Assembly: GCF_035918235.1 (NCBI RefSeq)
Contig: NZ_CP109485.1
Span: 4,960,001 to 5,024,000 of the forward strand
Direction of reading: 5' to 3'
DNA: 64,000 nt
DNA from: Streptomyces sp. NBC_01445
GTDB taxonomy: Bacteria; Actinomycetota; Actinomycetes; Streptomycetales; Streptomycetaceae
The notes under the pieces are model-generated. The model did not search any database and was not told the origin of the DNA. It was given only the letters and a program-made list of their open reading frames with translations. This document shows positions 41,666-50,865 of the stretch, one piece after another. The translations under genes and the position numbers were made by a program. The first letter of the stretch is position 1. The number at the start of each line of letters is the position of its first letter.

Positions 41666-42940
41666 CTACCCCTGCCACTTCTCACTCGTGGCTATCGCCT
41701 TGAGCTGCGTCATGGTCAGCGCGGGCGTCGCCCTCGTGGCCGCGGTGTTCTGCGTGCCTGAGTTGAACGCCGATATCGCCACGCGGAACCCGTCCTTGCG
41801 GATCGTGTCCACGGTCCACATCACCACGCCCTGGCCTCCCTTCTCGCCGGGCCCTTGATGCGTGACGACCTTCGTGCCGTCCGGCAGGGTCTGCGCGCCT
41901 GAGCCGAAGAGCTCGCCCTCCACATCCGACATGTTGGGCTGCACATTGATCTGGACGAGGCTCGCCCCCTTGCCGTCGTTCACCACCACGTACGCGAAGC
42001 CGTCGTCGCCCTGACGGGTCGTCACCTTGGCACTCTTCGGCAGCAGCGAGGTGAGGTTCTCGAGGATGGTGTCGCCGCTCACGGCCTGCGAGACCGGCTG
42101 CTGCACAGGCTCGTCCTGCGGCTTCGGCAGCGCCCGCAGTATCGGACGCCACTCCTTCGAGGTCACCAACGCCTTCAACTGTGCGATGCTGAGCGGAGGT
42201 TCGGCCCGAGAGACGGGTTCCCCCTTCTCCGCCGGCGCATTCCATTCGCTGGCATCGACGGTGAAGCCCTCCGACGTCACCACGTACGCGTGCCACCACT
42301 TGGTGTCCGCGCGCTTGTCCGGATACTCGTAGCCCTGCAAGAGCAGCAGCCTGGAGCCGTCGGTCAGCGTCTTGCTCGAGCAGGAGTCGTACGGCGTGTA
42401 GACCTTCTCGGGGCAGGCGAGCTGTTCCGCGACCCTCGTGCTCTCAGGGTCGACCCGGCCCAGACTCAGCCCGATGGCCGCCTTGCCCTTGCCGTCGTCG
42501 AAGACGACCGAGGCCAGTGGCCCGAGCTCGTCCTCCGTACCGCGGCCCGACTCACCGCTGAACTTGCCGTCGGGCAACAGACCTTCGAAGGTCTTGATCA
42601 GATGACTGGCCGAGAACTGTGGCCCTTCAACCGGCGCGCTCGTCTTCCCGTCAGCCGTGCTGCCCGGCTTGGGCTGCGCGGCCACCGGGCTGCCGTGCCC
42701 GGCCTCGGCCCCGAAGGCCCCGGCGGCGTACGACGCGCCGAATCCGACCGCGGCGAGCGCGGCGAAGCTCCCGGTGACGGTCGCGGCCCGCCTGCGCCGC
42801 AACCTGCGCCGGCCACGTGCCACGCCACCGTCGACCAGCGGCCCACCCGCGGCGTTGAACGTCTCACCGGTTATCCGCAGGGCCTCCCCGAGACCACCCA
42901 CGAAAGCTTCCTGGTCACGGTCTTCGTCTGTTCCTGACAT
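41666..42940 (-). CDS. CU044_5270-like membrane-anchored protein downstream of a SigE-type sigma factor
   Basis: A 424-residue protein: a cytosolic N-terminal segment (SGTDEDRDQEAFVGGLGEAL), basic stretch, one transmembrane helix (AATVTGSFAALAAVGFGASYAAG), and a large extracytoplasmic part with two similar modules (each ending ALTMTQLKAIATSEKW-like or SIAQLKALVTSKEW). This layout is typical of the CU044_5270 family found after SigE-type sigma genes and may act as an anti-sigma or sensor. The sigma gene before it appears broken. I start at ATG 42940; GTG 42964 adds eight residues. Confidence 0.8.
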   Translation of the reverse strand: MSGTDEDRDQEAFVGGLGEALRITGETFNAAGGPLVDGGVARGRRRLRRRRAATVTGSFAALAAVGFGASYAAGAFGAEAGHGSPVAAQPKPGSTADGKTSAPVEGPQFSASHLIKTFEGLLPDGKFSGESGRGTEDELGPLASVVFDDGKGKAAIGLSLGRVDPESTRVAEQLACPEKVYTPYDSCSSKTLTDGSRLLLLQGYEYPDKRADTKWWHAYVVTSEGFTVDASEWNAPAEKGEPVSRAEPPLSIAQLKALVTSKEWRPILRALPKPQDEPVQQPVSQAVSGDTILENLTSLLPKSAKVTTRQGDDGFAYVVVNDGKGASLVQINVQPNMSDVEGELFGSGAQTLPDGTKVVTHQGPGEKGGQGVVMWTVDTIRKDGFRVAISAFNSGTQNTAATRATPALTMTQLKAIATSEKWQG

Positions 42941-42980
42941 GCCGAACCACCACTCCTCACACAAGATCGAGTCAAGCTCA

Positions 42981-43485
42981 TTACGCGGCGAACTCGGCCA
43001 CGCTGCCGCCCAGTTGCTCCCGCAGCCGCGCCAGCGCCCGCGTGCTCCGCGTACGCACCGCCGCCGAGCTGACGTTCAGAATCTCCGCGGTCTCCATCAC
43101 GGACCGGTCCTCCCAGTACCGCAGCACGATCACTGCCCGGTCCTTCGGCGGCAGCTGTCGCAACGCGTCGAGAAGAGTGATCCGCAGCGAGGCGTCACCC
43201 GGCGTACTGTCCGAGCTCTCCGGAAGCTCATCGCTGGGCCGCTCCTGCGCGGAACGCCGCCGCTGGTGCGCGAGGAAGGCACGTATGAGGACGGTCTGGG
43301 CGTACGCCGCCGGGTTCCCGACCCGTGACGACCGCCCCCACACCACATACATCCGCCCCAGCGTCTCCTGCACCAGATCCTCGGCGAAGTGCGTATCGCC
43401 ACTGGTCAACACATGCCGAACGGAACAGGTGTCCTGTCCGAGCCTCCGCGAACTCCCGGAACCCGCTCTCCTTGGACAGCCTCAT
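42981..43485 (-). pseudogene. SigE-family ECF sigma factor, apparently frameshifted in region 2
   Basis: From ATG 43485, with a strong GGGGGAGGG ribosome site, the frame gives MRLSKESGFREFAEARTGHL FRSAC (split here), the normal start of a SigE-type sigma factor. The rest, LTSGDTHFAEDLVQETLGRM onward, with region 4 (PPKDRAVIVLRYWEDRSVME), is in another frame from about 43412 to 42981. Joining them needs one base more or two fewer near 43410-43413. As it stands the sigma factor cannot be made in one piece. Whether this is real decay, programmed slippage or a sequence error is not decided. Confidence 0.75.
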
Positions 43486-43757
43486 CAGGCGCCCTCCCCC
43501 TCATCGCCCCACACCTTTTAGATGCGGTGAGGCGGACGGCATGTTTCAGCGACGCCGCGTTCCAATCGAGATCTTGCGGCGCGCACTCTACGATCCGCCG
43601 CACGATACGACGCGGCCCGGCCCAGTCGCCCACCTCAAGCCGAGGCGGGCCCGCCGGACCAGGCCGCGTAATCAACTGTCAACTACCCGGGTCGTGATCG
43701 ACCGGGTTTGCTGCTCGAGTCATCACTGGCTGTGATGGGTTCGGCTGCGTCCAGTAC

Positions 43758-44930
43758 TCACGCGATGAGGGTGAGTTCAGGGGCCGTCGACTGGGCCCCG
43801 CAGACCCACGCCATCCAGCCGCGTTGGCGGATGTTGTGGGACGCGTTGTGGTCTGCATGCTCAACGAAGCCGCAGACCCGGCACGAGAAGACGGCCTGGG
43901 CGGGCCGGTTGCCGCGTTCGGTGTGATGACACTGCGAGCATTCCTGGCTGGTGTAGGCCGGATCGACGTGCACGACCGGCACCCCGGCCCGCTTCGCCTT
44001 GTAGGCGATGAACGAGCCGAGCTGGGCGAAGGGCCAGGAGTGGAGCGTGGTGCGTTGGGGCTTTCTCAGCCGTGCCCGCTCGCGAATGCCCGTGAGTATC
44101 TCGAGGGCGATACCGCGACCGGTGCGTTCAGCCTCCGCCACGATCCGCTTGCTGATCTTGTGGTTGATGTCCTTGGCACGCCGGGCTTCCTTGCCCGCAT
44201 GCTTCTTCGCCCGCCGCTTGGCGGACTTGGTGTTCTTCTTCTGTAGCTTGGAACGCAGCTTGCGATCCTGTTCCCGCTTGCGGTTGATCCGCCTGCCGCA
44301 GTGTCGCTCGCCGTCGGAAGTGGCCGCGATGTTCACGATCCCCAGGTCGACGCCGAGGAACCCGGCAGGGTGGGTGTTCGGGGCGGCTTCGGGGATCTCG
44401 CACGTCGCGATCAGGAACCACTTCCCGCCCTGGCACACCAGGTCGGATTCACCCTTGCGGTGTGCAGCCAGGACCTCCAGCTGCCCGGCCTGCCCGGTGA
44501 ACCGCACGCCCTTGAGCCGGCCCGCGGTGGTCCAGATCGATACCGTGTGTGCCTGGTGCTGCCAGGACAGCATCCGGTCGTCGTACGGCTGCGCCGCTTG
44601 GGGCCGGAAGACGACTGGCTTGCCCGAGGCCCGGGCGTGCCGCCTGGAACCGGGCGGTCCGTAGCGGCCGTTACGCAGGTTCGCCTTCAAGGTGGTGTAG
44701 GCATCGCAGGTCTTCTTGATCGCGTGCTGGGCGGCCTGCGCGCCAAGTCCCCACCGCTCCCGGATCTCGGCATAGGTGTGCTTGCGCAGCTCCAGTGGAC
44801 GTCGCGCGTCGTTCTCGAAGGCGACGGACGCGGCCCAGGTGGCGGCCTCGTTGCAGGCGTGCAGGGTCGCCTCAAGTGCCGCCGCCTGTACAGGCGTCGG
44901 CAGCAGCTTCACCCGCACCACCAGCTTCAC
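43758..44930 (-). CDS. tnpB: RNA-guided endonuclease TnpB (IS200/IS605 family)
   Basis: A 390-residue TnpB, the ancestor-like relative of Cas12. N-terminal wedge MKLVVRVKLLPTPVQAAALE (first codon GTG 44930), RuvC-I Asp in FLGVDLGIVNIAATSDG, RuvC-II Glu in GIALEILTGIRERARL, zinc ribbon CSQC...CRVC, and RuvC-III Asp in EHADHNASHNI: the triad is complete, so nuclease activity is likely. The guide (omega) RNA should come from the gene's 3' end and the right end of the element. No tnpA is adjacent. Upstream in-frame GTG/ATG codons give extra non-family residues. Confidence 0.92.
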   Translation of the reverse strand: MKLVVRVKLLPTPVQAAALEATLHACNEAATWAASVAFENDARRPLELRKHTYAEIRERWGLGAQAAQHAIKKTCDAYTTLKANLRNGRYGPPGSRRHARASGKPVVFRPQAAQPYDDRMLSWQHQAHTVSIWTTAGRLKGVRFTGQAGQLEVLAAHRKGESDLVCQGGKWFLIATCEIPEAAPNTHPAGFLGVDLGIVNIAATSDGERHCGRRINRKREQDRKLRSKLQKKNTKSAKRRAKKHAGKEARRAKDINHKISKRIVAEAERTGRGIALEILTGIRERARLRKPQRTTLHSWPFAQLGSFIAYKAKRAGVPVVHVDPAYTSQECSQCHHTERGNRPAQAVFSCRVCGFVEHADHNASHNIRQRGWMAWVCGAQSTAPELTLIA

Positions 44931-45259
44931 GAGCAGCGAACCTATACACCCGGACGAAGACCCACCACACGTTCGCCCCACCTCACCCGAACGAGCGACA
45001 CCCGCCCAGGCCCTGCCCGCGCACATCGCCGTGGCCCCGCTCCGCCGGAACGCCCCGGGCCGCTCCGCGGTCGTCATGGCCTGCGGCACGTCACGGCGGC
45101 GCTCCGCGTCGCACCCCGTGGATGCGATTCCTCCCGGGCGTGAACGCCCGGGGCTCCTCGCAAGAATCCGCTGAACTCGCGTAATGGAGCCAGGGAATCG
45201 CCTATCGCCTATCGCCTATGGACGAAGCGCGCAGTGGTGGAGCGGCACAGCCCCCTGCC
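44931..45259. other. Gap: left end of the IS element and flank
   Basis: No gene is seen in these 329 nt. They hold the tnpB leader, the 9-bp hairpin at 45133-45152, and three head-to-tail copies of ATCGCCT near 45198-45218. Confidence 0.6.
45133..45152. repeat. Perfect 9-bp hairpin near the IS left end
   Basis: CCCGGGCGTGAACGCCCGGG: 9-bp arms around a GA loop. This hairpin type is characteristic of ends of IS605-group elements in Streptomyces as I recall them. Confidence 0.75.
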
Positions 45260-45721
45260 CTACCAACTCGCGCCCGCCGGCTGCCGGGTGGTCACGTTGA
45301 ACCGGTTGAAGAGATTGGTGACGCCGATCATGAGTATCAGCGCCGCGAGCCCGCGCTCGTCGTAGTGACGGGCGACCTCGTCCCAGACCGCGTCCGGCAC
45401 CGGGTCCGTGGAGTCGGCAAGCCGGGTCACCGCCTCGGCGAGGGCCAGCGCGGCCCGCTCGGCGTCAGTGAAGTACGGCGCCTCACGCCAGGCGGCGACG
45501 GCGAACAGCCGGTCATCACTCTCCCCGCCCTTACGCGCACTGCGCACGCCGGCGTCGACGCAGTAGCTGCACCCATTGATCTGACTGGCCCGCAGATGCA
45601 CCAGTTCGAGCGTGCTCCCGGGAACACCGCCCTCACGGGTGGCCTTCAGAAGCGCCAGCACGGGCTGCATAGCCCCGGGAATGAGCTGGGCCGGGCTCTC
45701 CATACGCGCCTGAATGGTCAT
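45260..45721 (-). CDS. Carboxymuconolactone decarboxylase / AhpD-like protein
   Basis: A 153-residue AhpD-fold protein. ELVHLRASQINGCSYCVDAG contains the CxxC redox pair and upstream Glu; the His three residues after CxxC in classic AhpD is Asp here. YFTDAERAALALAEAVTRLA and GLAALILMIGVTNLFNRFNV complete the fold. Members act in peroxide detoxification or as alkylhydroperoxidase partners. The ATG has GGAGG 7 nt upstream. It is divergent from the LRV gene. Confidence 0.92.
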   Translation of the reverse strand: MTIQARMESPAQLIPGAMQPVLALLKATREGGVPGSTLELVHLRASQINGCSYCVDAGVRSARKGGESDDRLFAVAAWREAPYFTDAERAALALAEAVTRLADSTDPVPDAVWDEVARHYDERGLAALILMIGVTNLFNRFNVTTRQPAGASW

Positions 45722-45908
45722 GTCTTGTCCTCCGTCAGCTCTGTCTCTCTGCCTTCAATGAACTGACGGACCCCGACGCAGGAGTGTGACGACCTGAACG
45801 AAGATCTTCGCCATGCCAAGCAACGAGGCCCACCAACGCCGTGGGGCCTCATCTCCACAGCCCGCCCCACGTGAGCGACACACAGCAAAGGCCAGGGAAG
45901 ATGCCTCT

Positions 45909-47528
45909 GTGACCCCCGACCTCGTCCTGTGCGGGCTCGCCGCCAATACCGCCCTGCCCAACGACCTCATCGATCAGCTGATCGACCAGCTGACCGCTGC
46001 CGCCCGCAACACCTCCGCCGGCGGCACCCCCAGGGCCCACGTCAGCGGCCCCGCCGGCGCGCTCGCCGGCGACTCACTCAGCGACCTCGTCAATGAGCTC
46101 GCCGACCGCCCCGACCTCACCCACGCGCAGGCCGCCGCCCTGGCCTCCCTCGACGAGTACGCCGCGGTGCGGCTGGCATACGCGGGCCTTCTGGCCGCTG
46201 ACGACATCGACCCTGTGGCCCGGCCGCTCGCCGCGCTCGCTCTGCTGGACGAAGGTGCCGGTCGCGAGACATGGGTCCGTGCCTTCGCAACCGATCCCGA
46301 CGTCATGCACCGGGAAAAGCTGGCGGCATGCCCCGATCTGCCGGCGGACGTGACGGAGGCGCTCGCCAGCGACCCCGACATACGCGTCGTCGCTGAACTC
46401 GCGTCACGGACAACGCCCGCCATGGCCACCCGACTTGCACGGCATCCGCACGCCGACGTGCGCCGCGCGGTCGCTGCGAACGAACGGACACCCCCCGCCG
46501 TACTGGCGGCACTCATCACGGAAGGCGTGCTCCCTCCCGCGCAGGCGTGCGTCGTCTGCGACAGCAAAACGACGCCCTTCGTGCACGATCCGCAGTGCCC
46601 GATCCCCGACTGCACGCTGCCGCCAGACGCCTCGTGCGACGGCGTCATCCACGCATCCACCGTGCACGCGATGCAGTGTCTTGCGCTGCAGAACCCGGCC
46701 ACGCCCGCCGAAGCCGCCGCGGCCTTCGCGAACCACCCATCAGCCGTGCTCCGCTGGACGCTCGCCTCCCGCCCCGGGCTGCCCCCGGAAACGTACGCCC
46801 GGCTCGCCCAAGACCCCGTCCCCGGCATCCGGGCCGACCTCGCCGTGAATCCATCGATCGGCGAACCGCTGATGCGCGAACTGGCCACCGACCCCGGCCA
46901 CGACGTTCAACGCAGACTCGCGCACAACGCGGGCGTGCCGCTGGACATCCTCATCTCCCTGGCAGGCACCACGAAGACGGGATCCGTACTGCTGCCCCGT
47001 ATCGCCGTCGCCTCGCTCGCGGAGGTCGAGGAACTGGCCGCGTCGCCGTATCCGGCCGTACGCATGCTGCTCGCCGCGCGACGCGATCTACCGAACGGGA
47101 TCCGGGATGCCCTGGCCGCTGATCCCGACGCGAAAGTCCTCAAGGCCGTCGCCCCTCATCCGGGCCTCTCCGAAGTGCAGCTGCGCGCCATGGTGGACCG
47201 GCACGGGGCCCGGGTCATCGCCAGGGTGGCGACCAACCCCGGCGCGACACCATCGCTCCTGGCCTATCTGGCACACCAGGTCGAGCACCGCTCACCCGCG
47301 CAGAAGCTGCTCCGCGAGATAGCCCGCCACCGCAACGCCACCGCCCCGGCGCTGTTGGCCTGCCTGTCGGACGTCCGGGCGAGACCTCTGGCCGCTGCCC
47401 ACCGGGCTCTGCCTCCGGCGGTCATCGCCGAACTCCTTGCAGACGACGACCCACACGTCGCGGCGGCCGCAGCCGCCAATCCGTCACTGCCGCCCGGGCT
47501 GATGTGGACCCTGCTCAACGGCCGCTGA
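45909..47528 (+). CDS. Leucine-rich-repeat-variant (LRV/HEAT-like) protein with a cysteine cluster
   Basis: A 539-residue all-helical repeat protein: units of about 24 residues such as DPDIRVVAELASRTTPAMAT and NPSIGEPLMRELATDPGHDV, typical of LRV repeats. Between two repeat blocks, at about residues 213-245, is a Cys cluster (ACVVCDS, PQCPIPDCTL, DASCDG) with five cysteines that could hold a metal or iron-sulfur cluster, as LRV proteins of other bacteria do at their N-terminus. GTG 45909 follows GGGAAG by 8 nt; ATG 45813 is an upstream alternative. Probably a protein-binding scaffold; partner unknown. Confidence 0.85.
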   Translation: MTPDLVLCGLAANTALPNDLIDQLIDQLTAAARNTSAGGTPRAHVSGPAGALAGDSLSDLVNELADRPDLTHAQAAALASLDEYAAVRLAYAGLLAADDIDPVARPLAALALLDEGAGRETWVRAFATDPDVMHREKLAACPDLPADVTEALASDPDIRVVAELASRTTPAMATRLARHPHADVRRAVAANERTPPAVLAALITEGVLPPAQACVVCDSKTTPFVHDPQCPIPDCTLPPDASCDGVIHASTVHAMQCLALQNPATPAEAAAAFANHPSAVLRWTLASRPGLPPETYARLAQDPVPGIRADLAVNPSIGEPLMRELATDPGHDVQRRLAHNAGVPLDILISLAGTTKTGSVLLPRIAVASLAEVEELAASPYPAVRMLLAARRDLPNGIRDALAADPDAKVLKAVAPHPGLSEVQLRAMVDRHGARVIARVATNPGATPSLLAYLAHQVEHRSPAQKLLREIARHRNATAPALLACLSDVRARPLAAAHRALPPAVIAELLADDDPHVAAAAAANPSLPPGLMWTLLNGR

Positions 47529-47608
47529 CCCCGGGCGAGACGTACCGGCCGGCGCCGGATTCGCCATCAGCAGGACAAGAACCCGAGCACGTCCCCCAGA
47601 ACAAGCAA

Positions 47609-47643
47609 AAGCCCCAGATCACGGCGAGTGAGTTCTGGGGCTT
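47609..47643 (-). terminator. Terminator after tRNA-Thr
   Basis: A 10-bp stem AAGCCCCAGA/TCTGGGGCTT (47609-47618 with 47634-47643) is followed, reading leftward, by TTTGC. It lies 8 nt past the tRNA 3' end. Confidence 0.85.
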
Positions 47644-47650
47644 CTACAGA

Positions 47651-47723
47651 GCCGCCTTCGGGATTCGAACCCGAGACCTACGCATTACGAGTGCGTTGCT
47701 CTGGCCATCTGAGCTAAGGCGGC
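47651..47723 (-). tRNA. tRNA-Thr (anticodon CGU)
   Basis: A 73-nt cloverleaf: 7-bp acceptor GCCGCCT/AGGCGGC, D arm GCTC...GAGC, anticodon arm ACGCA-CTCGTAA-TGCGT giving CGU for ACG codons, and T arm TCGGG-TTCGAAT-CCCGA. No CCA is encoded, so it is added after transcription. It reads the common Thr ACG codon of this high-GC genome. Confidence 0.97.
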
Positions 47724-47852
47724 GCGCCGTCTGCACCATGGTGCGGTCAGCAACGTCGCCAAGTCTACACAGTTTTCGGGGGTGCTCTGCACACCCCCTG
47801 CGGAGGCCCCAGGACGAGTGTCCCGGGGCGTCGGAAAGTACCCTCGCACCCC

Positions 47853-49427
47853 TTATGAGCAGCGCTTTCCGTCCTTGGGCGGGGTGCCGTCCACGAGGTA
47901 CGCGTTGATCGCGGAGTCGATGCAGTCGCTGCCGCGGCCGTACGCCGTGTGGCCGTCGCCCTCGTAGGTGAGGAGCGTGCCGGAGTCGAGCTGGCCGGCG
48001 AGGGCCTGTGCCCAGCGGTATGGGGTGGCCGGGTCGCGGGTCGTGCCGACGACGACGATCGGGGCGGCGCCCTTCGCCTCGATGCGGTGAGCCTCGCCGG
48101 TCGCCTTCACCGGCCAGTACGTGCAGTTCAGTGCCGCCCATGCGAGGCCGTCGCCGAAGACCGGGGACGCCTTCTCGAAGGACGGCAGGGCGGACTTCAG
48201 GTCATCGGGGCTCTTGAAGGACGGCGGCAGGTCGAGGCAGTTCACGGCCGCGTTGGCCGCCATCAGGTTCTCGTACGTGCCGTTGCTGTCGCGCTCGTAG
48301 TAGCTGTCGGAGAGGGCGAGCAGGCCCGCCCCGTCCTTGTTCTTGATCGCAGAGCTGAGCGCGGAGCGCAGCTGCGCCCACTGCCCCTCGTCGTACATTG
48401 CCGCGATCACGCCGGTCGTGGCGAGGGCCTCGCCGAGCTTGCGGCCCGAGGGGTCACCGGTGGGGATGGGGGTGCGGTCAAGGTCGGCGAAGAAGGCCTT
48501 GAGGCGCTTGCCCGCGTCGGCGACACTCCCGGTGCCCAGGGGGCAGTCGGAGCGCCGTACGCAGTCCTTCGCGAACGACTGGAACGCCGTCTCGAAGCCG
48601 GCCGTCTGGTCGCGGTTCATATCCTGCGCCGACAGGGACGGGTCCATCGCGCCGTCCAGGACGAGGCGGCCGACCCGCTCCGGATAGAGCCCCGCGTAGG
48701 TCGCCCCGAGGAATGTGCCGTACGAGGCCCCGACATAGTTGAGCTTGTCGTCGCCGAGCGCCGCGCGCAGGATGTCCATGTCGCGGGCCGCCTCGACCGT
48801 GGAGACGTGGGGCAGCACCTCGCCGGACTTCGTCTCGCAGCCGGCCGCGTACTTCGTGAAGGCCGCCGACAGTTCGTTCTTTTCCGCCTGGTCGTCGGGC
48901 GTGACGTCGGTCTGCGTGTACGCGTCCATCTGCTTGCCGTCGAGGCACTTGACCGGTTCGCTGCGGGCGACGCCGCGCGGGTCGACCGCGACCATGTCGT
49001 AGCGGGCGCGGACCGCCGCCGGGTAGCCGAGGGCGGCGTACGACTGGAGGTAGCCGATCGCCGAGCCGCCGGGCCCGCCGGGGTTGACCAGGAGCGAGCC
49101 GAGGCGCTTGCCCGGGCCGGTGGCCTTCTTGCGGGCCACCGCCAGCTTGACGTCACCGGCGTCCGGCTTCTCGTAGTTCAGCGGCGCCTTCATAGTGGTG
49201 CATTCGAAGCCAGGGACGCCGCACTCGCGCCAGGTCAGCGACTGCCCGTAGTAGGCCGACAGGTTGGCGGGGGTCGCCCTGGGCAGCGCGGCCAGCGAGA
49301 CGTCCGCCGTCCGTGTGCTTCCCGAACTCCCTGGTGAGCAGGCGGACATGAGGAGTCCGGCGGCGGCGAGCAGGGTTCCACAGGCCCGGAGGCCTCGGAC
49401 AGGGGAATGGTGACGCCTGAAGTACAT
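47853..49427 (-). CDS. Secreted alpha/beta-hydrolase lipoprotein (tripeptidyl aminopeptidase Tap/SlpD-like)
   Basis: A 524-residue exported hydrolase. The signal peptide ends in the lipobox LMSAC (Cys30), so it is probably a lipoprotein. The catalytic Ser is in VGASYGTFLGATYAG, the oxyanion region in LVNPGGPGGSAIGY, Asp in VVGTTRDPATPY and His in YEGDGHTAYGRG. The C-terminal domain has the Cys pairs of the Tap/SlpD/SlpE family (SDCIDSAINAYL, GKRCS). These remove N-terminal tripeptides from extracellular proteins. It precedes tRNA-Thr on the same strand. Confidence 0.93.
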   Translation of the reverse strand: MYFRRHHSPVRGLRACGTLLAAAGLLMSACSPGSSGSTRTADVSLAALPRATPANLSAYYGQSLTWRECGVPGFECTTMKAPLNYEKPDAGDVKLAVARKKATGPGKRLGSLLVNPGGPGGSAIGYLQSYAALGYPAAVRARYDMVAVDPRGVARSEPVKCLDGKQMDAYTQTDVTPDDQAEKNELSAAFTKYAAGCETKSGEVLPHVSTVEAARDMDILRAALGDDKLNYVGASYGTFLGATYAGLYPERVGRLVLDGAMDPSLSAQDMNRDQTAGFETAFQSFAKDCVRRSDCPLGTGSVADAGKRLKAFFADLDRTPIPTGDPSGRKLGEALATTGVIAAMYDEGQWAQLRSALSSAIKNKDGAGLLALSDSYYERDSNGTYENLMAANAAVNCLDLPPSFKSPDDLKSALPSFEKASPVFGDGLAWAALNCTYWPVKATGEAHRIEAKGAAPIVVVGTTRDPATPYRWAQALAGQLDSGTLLTYEGDGHTAYGRGSDCIDSAINAYLVDGTPPKDGKRCS

Positions 49428-49514
49428 CAGCCGAGCCTAACCGTCCGCGTTCGGCCAGTCGCGGTGTGTGGCCGCCGCGCCCCGTACGAGTTAATCGAAT
49501 TAATAGAAGGTGTG

Positions 49515-50720
49515 TCAGCCCGCCCGCAGCGCCATCGTCATCGCCTCCACCGCGAGCAGCGGCGCCACGTTGCGGTCGAGCGCGTCACGGCATGCGGCGA
49601 TCGCCTCGATGCGGCGGAGCGTGGCCTCGGGCGAGGCCGCGCGGGCGAGCCGCTCCAGGGTGTCCTGCGCCTCGGTGTTCGCGAGGGCCACGCGGGAGCC
49701 GAGCTGCAGGGCGAGTACATCGCGGTAGAAGCCCGTGAGGTCAGTGAGGGCCAGGTCGAGGCTGTCGCGCTGTGTACGCGTTCTACGGCGCTTCTGGCGG
49801 TCCTCCAGCTCCTTCATGGCACCGGCCGTGCCGCGCGGCATCCGGCCGCCGCTCTGCCCGCCGAGCGCCGCCTTCAGCTCCTCGGTCTCCTTGGTGTCGA
49901 CCTCCTCGGCGAGCTGTTTGGTGTCCTCCGCCGCGGTGTCGATCAGCTCCTGGGCGGCCTTGAGGCACCCGCCGATGTCGTCGACACGCAGGGGCAGCCT
50001 CAGCACCGCCGCTCTGCGCGCCCGCGCGCGCGGGTCTGTGGCGAGGCGCCGCGCGCGGTCGATGTGGCCCTGCGTGGCGCGGGCCGCCTCGGCGGCGACG
50101 TCCGGCTCGATGCCGTCGCGTCGTACGAGCATGTCGGCCACCGCCTCGACCGCGGGCGTACGCAGCGTCAGGTGGCGGCAGCGGGAGCGGATCGTGGGCA
50201 GCACGTCTTCCAGGGAGGGCGCGCACAGCAGCCAGACGGTCCGCGGGGCGGGCTCCTCGACGGCCTTCAGAAGTACGTTCCCCGCGCCCTCCGTGAGGCG
50301 GTCCGCGTCCTCCAGGACGATGACCTGCCACCGGCCCACCGCAGGCGAGAGCTGTGCTCTGCGGACAAGCTCGCGGGTCTCCTTCACGCCGATGGAGAGC
50401 AGATCCGTACGGACGATCTGCACATCGGCATGCGTGCCCACGAGGCTGGTGTGACAGCCGTCGCAGAATCCGCAGCCGGGGGCTCCGCCCAGCGCCCGGT
50501 CCGGGCTGACGCACTGGAGCGCGGCGGCGAACGCGCGCGCCGCGGTCGCCCGCCCCGCTCCGGGCGGACCGGTGAAGAGCCAGGCGTGCGTCATCCTGGA
50601 GGCCTCGGGCGGCGGAGCGTTCGTCGCGTTGGCCGTGACGAGCGCGTCGGCGTCCCGCGCGGCGGCGTCGAGCTGTGCGGCCACGCGCTCCTGACCCACC
50701 AGGTCGTCCCATACGGGCAT
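49515..50720 (-). CDS. holB: DNA polymerase III subunit delta prime (clamp loader)
   Basis: A 401-residue clamp-loader subunit. WLFTGPPGAGRATAARAFAA corresponds to the P-loop, but the Lys is replaced by Arg, as expected of delta prime, which does not hydrolyse ATP. The zinc module is GCGFCDGCH with an upstream Cys and VGTHADV. QVIVLEDADRLTEGAGNVLL and APRTVWLLCAPSLEDVLPTI are typical. It is 145 nt after tmk on the same strand; tmk-holB adjacency is very common. Confidence 0.93.
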   Translation of the reverse strand: MPVWDDLVGQERVAAQLDAAARDADALVTANATNAPPPEASRMTHAWLFTGPPGAGRATAARAFAAALQCVSPDRALGGAPGCGFCDGCHTSLVGTHADVQIVRTDLLSIGVKETRELVRRAQLSPAVGRWQVIVLEDADRLTEGAGNVLLKAVEEPAPRTVWLLCAPSLEDVLPTIRSRCRHLTLRTPAVEAVADMLVRRDGIEPDVAAEAARATQGHIDRARRLATDPRARARRAAVLRLPLRVDDIGGCLKAAQELIDTAAEDTKQLAEEVDTKETEELKAALGGQSGGRMPRGTAGAMKELEDRQKRRRTRTQRDSLDLALTDLTGFYRDVLALQLGSRVALANTEAQDTLERLARAASPEATLRRIEAIAACRDALDRNVAPLLAVEAMTMALRAG

Positions 50721-50865
50721 GGACTACCGCCTCACCGTCGAACTCCGGCACTTCGCTCTACCGGATTCATTGTGCGGGACGCCACTGACAACGCCGTCCG
50801 GCGACCGAGCCACTGGTCGATCCAGCCCTCGGTCGCCGGACGGCAACAGCTTCCGCGCGGTCGGC

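Larger units (their letters stand above)
43721..45152 (-). mobile_element. IS200/IS605-type element with tnpB only (boundaries approximate)
   Basis: The element has an intact tnpB, a 6-bp stem-loop (CATCAC/GTGATG, 43721-43737) just beyond the 3' end, and a 9-bp hairpin at 45133-45152 before the 5' end, as expected for subterminal hairpins of this family. No TnpA transposase gene is present, so movement would need one in trans. Exact ends were not determined. Confidence 0.65.
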
